Below are positions 6,036-9,082 of a DNA stretch of 9,082 nucleotides, piece after piece. Under the pieces are notes generated by a model. That model saw only the letters and a list, made by a program, of their open reading frames with translations, did no database searches and was not told the origin of the DNA. The stretch is from JAAAPF01 sp046541805 (GTDB lineage: Bacteria > Pseudomonadota > Alphaproteobacteria > Geminicoccales > Geminicoccaceae), in assembly GCA_046541805.1 (NCBI GenBank), contig JBKHCM010000130.1, positions 1 to 9,082 of the forward strand, read 5' to 3'. The first letter of the stretch is position 1. Every line of letters starts with the position of its first letter. Made by a program: the position numbers and the translations under genes.

Positions 6036-6793
6036 CGCAGGCGCAGCCAAAGCGGCGCGAACGGGGCCTCCTGGCGCAGCTCGACCTCCGCGGTGCGGGC
6101 GAGCTCCAAGGCGGCGGCAAAACCCGAGGCGCGGGCCGAGCGCGCCAGCCGCGCGGTCTTGAGCGCGGCGGGCAGGGCGTCGTCGAGCACGCGCCAGTCC
6201 GTCGCACCCACGAGGCCGGCCCGCAACCCGTCGCGCGCGACGTCGATGGGGACGAGCTCGGGCCGCTTGAACGAAAGCGTGCGCGTCTGGCCGCGGCGCG
6301 CGACCGCGGCGTAGGCGCCCAAAAGCTCGGAAAGCCCGGTGGTGAACCCGTCGACGCGGGTGACCTTGAGCCCTTCGGGCCGCCCGCGCGGCAGCCGTTC
6401 GATGCCGAGCCGGGCACGCCGGCCGAGCTCGACCACGGCGCCGCGGATGGCCTCCAGCCGCTGCAGGCGCTGGGTCAGCGCTTCCGCCATGGCCTGGGCT
6501 TCCTCCGCTTCCGGCTCGCTCGGTGCCGGCAGCAACAGCCGCGACTTGAGGTAGGCCAGCCACGACGCGGTCACCAGATAGTCGGCCGCGAGATCGAGCC
6601 GGCGGGCCAGCGCGTCCTCGAGGAAGGTCAGGTACTGCTCGACCAGTTGCAGCACCGAGATCCTGGTGAGGTCGACCTGCTGCTTGCGCGCCAGGGTCAA
6701 CAGCACCTCGAGCGGGCCGGAATAGCCGTCGACGGCGACGACCAAGGCGTCGGGATCGGTCGGCGCGCCGTGCTCCCCGGCTGTTTCGCTCAC
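6032..6793 (-). CDS. scpA: Segregation and condensation protein A (ScpA, kleisin)
   Basis: A 253-residue kleisin that bridges the heads of the SMC dimer and carries ScpB. The N-terminal SMC-binding domain shows DGYSGPLEVLLTLARKQQVDL (22-42) and YLVTASWLAYLKSRLLLP (72-89), the clearest ScpA signature. An acidic, Ala/Glu-rich middle binds ScpB in the family. The C-terminal winged helix includes FAAALELARTAEVELRQEAPFAPLWL (225-250). I choose GTG at 6793, which overlaps the stop of the upstream protease gene as GTGA and places the first conserved block at residue 22. An ATG at 6826 would overlap that gene by 37 nt and add 11 residues unlike the family. The 4-nt overlaps on both sides show tight translational coupling of the M50 gene, scpA and scpB. 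Confidence 0.95.
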   Translation of the reverse strand: MSETAGEHGAPTDPDALVVAVDGYSGPLEVLLTLARKQQVDLTRISVLQLVEQYLTFLEDALARRLDLAADYLVTASWLAYLKSRLLLPAPSEPEAEEAQAMAEALTQRLQRLEAIRGAVVELGRRARLGIERLPRGRPEGLKVTRVDGFTTGLSELLGAYAAVARRGQTRTLSFKRPELVPIDVARDGLRAGLVGATDWRVLDDALPAALKTARLARSARASGFAAALELARTAEVELRQEAPFAPLWLRLR

Positions 6794-7500
6794 AAGATGG
6801 CACCCCAGAGCTGATCGGCGCTCCACGGGCTCAGCGCCGCCACCACCGTGACCACCGGCCGGAGCACGCCGAAGACGAACGTCGCGAGTGGGCTGATCTC
6901 CGTTCCCAGCTGGCGCGTCACCAACGGCACCACGAACAACAGGCCCAAGAGGATCAAGAGCCCATAGCGCTCAAGCTGCGCCCAGCGTCGGGCGAGCCCC
7001 ATCGGCAACAAGCCCACCGCGATGCGGCCGCCGTCCAGCGGCGGCACCGGGAACAGATTGAAGACCCCGAGCACGAGGTTGATCAACAGCGCATTCAACA
7101 GGTTGTGCTGCAGCCACAGACCGAAATCGCCGCCGATCGTGGCGGGGAGCAGCAAAAGCCAGGCGCAGACCACCGCGAGCACGAAATTGAGCGCGGGGCC
7201 GGCGGCGGCGACCAGCGCCATGTCGCGCTTGGGATGGTGCAGGCGGCCGGGCTGAACGGGCACCGGCTTGGCCCACCCGAAGACGATCGGCGCGACCATC
7301 AGCAGAAAGCCGGGCAGCAGTAGCGTGCCCACGGGATCGACGTGGCGGATCGGGTTGAGCGACACCCGGCCCGCGCGGCGGGCGGTGTCGTCGCCGAGCC
7401 GGTCGGCGGCCCAGCCGTGGGCGGCTTCGTGCAGCGTGATGGCGAGGATGATCGGCAGGAGCCAGACCGAGAGCGCATGGCCGAGCGACGCGATGTCCAC
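6790..7500 (-). CDS. Site-2-protease-type membrane metalloprotease (peptidase M50, SpoIVFB-like)
   Basis: A 236-residue multi-pass membrane protein of the small M50 (site-2 protease-like) family, which cuts membrane-embedded substrates using zinc. The first span contains the zinc motif HEAAH (H24, E25, H28). NLFPVPPLDGGR (148-159) supplies the third ligand Asp156 in the usual N-x-(5-7)-DGG arrangement. AAAGPALNFVLA (98-109) is another family mark. About five to six hydrophobic segments fill the sequence. No PDZ domain is present, unlike RseP, so it belongs to the minimal PDZ-less subgroup. Its substrate is unknown. The GTG start at 7500 is supported by GAGGAG six bases upstream. It lies 24 nt after nagZ and its stop overlaps the scpA start as GTGA, so it is firmly part of this operon. 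Confidence 0.92.
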   Translation of the reverse strand: MDIASLGHALSVWLLPIILAITLHEAAHGWAADRLGDDTARRAGRVSLNPIRHVDPVGTLLLPGFLLMVAPIVFGWAKPVPVQPGRLHHPKRDMALVAAAGPALNFVLAVVCAWLLLLPATIGGDFGLWLQHNLLNALLINLVLGVFNLFPVPPLDGGRIAVGLLPMGLARRWAQLERYGLLILLGLLFVVPLVTRQLGTEISPLATFVFGVLRPVVTVVAALSPWSADQLWGAIL

Positions 7501-7506
7501 CGAGCT

Positions 7507-7512
7507 CTCCTC
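7507..7512 (-). promoter_or_regulatory. Ribosome binding site of the M50 protease gene
   Basis: GAGGAG on the minus strand with a six-base spacer to the GTG at 7500. It is one of the best Shine-Dalgarno matches in the window and decides in favour of the GTG start. Confidence 0.6.
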
Positions 7513-7524
7513 GCCAGCCGCGGA

Positions 7525-8541
7525 TCAGCCCAGGCTGGCCGCGAGCCGTTGGTCCAGGGCGCGCCGATCGGCCGCGTTCTCCGTGAGCCCGGCTCGACGC
7601 CGCCGCGCCGCCTCGAAGCGGGCCAGGGCGGCATCGCTCAGCGGCGGCGCCGAGGCCAGCGCGCGCTCCAGGTCAGCGCGAATGCCGTTGCATTGCAAGG
7701 CCACGTCGTTGCCGGCGGCGAGAACCGCCGCGACCCGCCGGTCCACGGGCCCCGCCAGCGCCCCCATGTCGACGTCGTCCGAGAACAGCAGCGCCGTGAG
7801 CCCGAGCCGGCGGCGGAGGATTGCGTCGACCACGGCCGACGAGCAGCTCGCCGGCCCGGCGGGATCGAGGGCGGTGTAGACGACGTGGGCCGTCATCGCG
7901 GCCGGCGCGTCCGCGAGCGCGGCGAAAGGCCGAAAATCCGCCGCCGCGAGGGTCGCGAGCGGGGCGTCGACGGTGGGGAGCGCGAGATGGGGGTCGAGGC
8001 GGGCCCGCCCGTGCCCGGGCGCGTGCTTGACGATCGGCACCACGCCACCCGCCAGGAACCCGTCGACCGCCGCGCGGCCGAGCGCCGCGACGAGCTCGGG
8101 ATCGTCGGCATAGGCGCGGTCGCCGATCGCCGCGTGCGTCTCGACCAGCGCTAGATCGAGCAGCGGGGCGCAGACCCAGTCGATCCCGACCGCGACGAGA
8201 TCGAGCGCGATGCGACGCGCCAGGGTGTGCGCCGCGGCGATACCCGCAGGGCGGTCGCGCTCGGCGAGCACGCCGAGGCGGCGCGCCGGCGGCCAGGCCC
8301 GCCAATGGGGCGGGCCCAGCCGCTGGACGCGACCGCCTTCCTGATCGACCAGCACCGGGGCGCCCTCGCGGCCGAGCGCGGCGCGCACCGCCCTGGTCAG
8401 GCGGCGGATCTGGGCTGGGTTCTCCACGTTACGCTTGAAGAGAATGACGCCGAGCGGCTGTTCGCGCGCCAGCAGGCGACGCTCGTCGGCGCCGAGCGTT
8501 CGCCCCGCGAGCCCGACGACGACCGCGCGCGGCCGCGTCAT
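7525..8541 (-). CDS. nagZ: Beta-N-acetylhexosaminidase NagZ (glycoside hydrolase family 3)
   Basis: A 338-residue cytoplasmic enzyme that removes N-acetylglucosamine from GlcNAc-anhydroMurNAc peptides during peptidoglycan recycling; in bacteria with inducible AmpC its products can affect beta-lactamase expression. It is a single-domain GH3 barrel of normal length. Motifs: GVILFKRNVENPAQ (31-44), VDQEGGRV (65-72), KHAPGHG (172-178) with the acid/base loop ending D183-P-H185, and LLFSDD (251-256) where D255 is the expected nucleophile. The loop is more often DSH than DPH; the catalytic Asp and His are kept. The start is ATG at 8541, overlapping the stop of the SPOR gene as ATGA. The longer frame to 8595 adds 18 Arg/Cys-rich residues unlike the family and was not used. 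A SPOR gene followed by nagZ is a common alphaproteobacterial arrangement. Confidence 0.95.
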   Translation of the reverse strand: MTRPRAVVVGLAGRTLGADERRLLAREQPLGVILFKRNVENPAQIRRLTRAVRAALGREGAPVLVDQEGGRVQRLGPPHWRAWPPARRLGVLAERDRPAGIAAAHTLARRIALDLVAVGIDWVCAPLLDLALVETHAAIGDRAYADDPELVAALGRAAVDGFLAGGVVPIVKHAPGHGRARLDPHLALPTVDAPLATLAAADFRPFAALADAPAAMTAHVVYTALDPAGPASCSSAVVDAILRRRLGLTALLFSDDVDMGALAGPVDRRVAAVLAAGNDVALQCNGIRADLERALASAPPLSDAALARFEAARRRRAGLTENAADRRALDQRLAASLG

Positions 8542-9082
8542 CCCGAACCGGCGACGACAAAGCAGTCGCCACCGGCCGCACGGATGCGCGCGCACTGGGC
8601 GCTCGCGGCGTCCGCGCTCGCGAAGCCCGCCGCCTGCACGCGCACCAGCACGCCGGAATCGGTGGAGACCGCCTGAAAGCGCGGTGCCAGACCGGCAAGC
8701 GCGTCGCCCAAACGTCGCTTCAGCCGCTCGAAGGTGACCTGCTCCTCGCCCGGCGGCACCGCGGCGAGCTGGATGCGAAAGGACCCGGAGGCCGTTCGCG
8801 CGGCGACGTCGCGCCTGCTCGCGGGCAGCTCGGGTGCCGCCAGATCCCCCGGGCCCTCCGCGGCCTCTTGCGAGGCGGTGGCGTCGCGCCCGCTCGCGGC
8901 CAGCTCGGGCGCCGTCAGATCCCCGGGAGATTCCGCGGGCTCTCGCGGCGCGGTGGCCGGCCGGCGAGCCCGCGTCGGCACGGCGTCGAAGGGCGCCTCG
9001 TCGGTGGCGTTGCCGGCACGGTCGGGGGTCGCCGACGCCGCGTCGCCGGCCCCGCCGTCCGGCCGCCCGGCGCCGTCCTCGA
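8538..9082 (-). CDS. SPOR-domain protein, C-terminal part (N-terminus beyond right edge)
   Basis: The frame is open to the right edge, so only the last 180 residues or so are visible. The C-terminal 80 residues form a SPOR domain (SFRIQLAAVPPGEEQVTFERL... through FASADAASAQCARIRAAGGDCFVV). SPOR domains bind glycan strands stripped of stem peptides, mostly at the division septum. The two Cys near the end (QCAR...GGDCF) are a recurrent feature of alphaproteobacterial SPOR proteins. The region before it is a disordered Ala/Pro/Glu/Asp-rich linker that includes a duplicated 25-residue unit (see 8800-8949). An N-terminal membrane anchor is expected for the family but lies outside the window. A GTG at 8981 is in frame, but since the linker-like sequence continues upstream without a stop I treat the gene as truncated by the window. 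It overlaps nagZ by 4 nt (ATGA). Confidence 0.88.
   Translation of the reverse strand, partial: EDGAGRPDGGAGDAASATPDRAGNATDEAPFDAVPTRARRPATAPREPAESPGDLTAPELAASGRDATASQEAAEGPGDLAAPELPASRRDVAARTASGSFRIQLAAVPPGEEQVTFERLKRRLGDALAGLAPRFQAVSTDSGVLVRVQAAGFASADAASAQCARIRAAGGDCFVVAGSG
8800..8949 (-). repeat. Two-copy 75-bp tandem repeat in the linker of the SPOR protein
   Basis: Units 8800-8874 and 8875-8949 are direct repeats of 75 bp (25 codons), about 80% identical by hand alignment. The shared core reads CAGCTCGGG...GCCG.CAGATCCCC on the plus strand. In protein terms, AESPGDLTAPELAASGRDA is followed by AEGPGDLAAPELPASRRDV. The period is a multiple of three, so copy-number change would keep the frame. 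The next unit to the right keeps only its first few bases. Confidence 0.75.

Noticed and set aside
6036..6803. Upstream extension of the scpB reading frame inside scpA
   Set aside because: The extension is Arg/Ala/Gly-rich shadow sequence of scpA. The conserved ScpB protein starts at the ATG at 6035, which forms the ATGA overlap.
6794..6826. ATG at 6826 as the scpA start
   Set aside because: It would overlap the M50 gene by 37 nt and add 11 residues unlike ScpA. The GTG at 6793 gives the GTGA overlap typical of this operon.
8542..8595. Longer start for nagZ at 8595
   Set aside because: It would add 18 Arg/Cys-rich residues not seen in NagZ and would overlap the SPOR gene by 58 nt. The ATG at 8541 gives the normal N-terminus and a 4-nt overlap.

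Overview
This is a very GC-rich chromosomal window in which every supported gene lies on the minus strand, so transcription runs from right to left. The gene content (SPOR protein, nagZ, scpA, scpB, tatABC, serS, surE, then an envelope lipoprotein) is a housekeeping order familiar from Alphaproteobacteria. Protein details agree, such as a SerRS beginning MHDI and a SPOR domain ending in a Cys...GGDCFV pattern. I infer an alphaproteobacterium, perhaps Rhodospirillales- or Rhizobiales-like, but the sequence does not fix the order. GTG starts are common: tatB, tatC, serS, the M50 protease and scpA.

Right part (about 5388-9082, read right to left): the C-terminal part of a SPOR-domain protein, then nagZ, a membrane M50 site-2-type metalloprotease, scpA and scpB. 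Three of the four junctions are stop/start overlaps of 4 nt (ATGA, GTGA, ATGA) and the fourth is a 24-nt gap, so this is one translationally coupled unit. It combines cell-wall binding and peptidoglycan recycling (SPOR, NagZ), membrane proteolysis (M50) and chromosome condensation (ScpAB with SMC).

Middle part (about 2577-5387): an AT-rich 111-bp spacer after scpB holds a 17-bp inverted-repeat element resembling the Irr iron-control box of Alphaproteobacteria. Just downstream is an FbpC-like (Fe3+-type) ABC transporter ATPase with no permease or binding-protein gene beside it, followed by tatA, tatB and tatC, the complete twin-arginine translocase.

Left part (1-2576): serS is preceded by a 67-nt leader with three mutually complementary segments that could form alternative hairpins. 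surE overlaps the end of serS by 8 nt. After surE comes an AT-richer 190-bp gap with a plausible sigma70-type promoter, then the start of a lipoprotein gene that runs off the left edge.

The window is mostly ordinary housekeeping DNA. The points worth a second look are the Irr-like box in front of the lone FbpC-type ATPase placed directly ahead of tatABC, the switch-like serS leader, and the M50 protease coupled to scpA. I found no CRISPR array, RNA gene, insertion sequence or phage gene, and nothing that amounts to a clear new defence or metabolic system.
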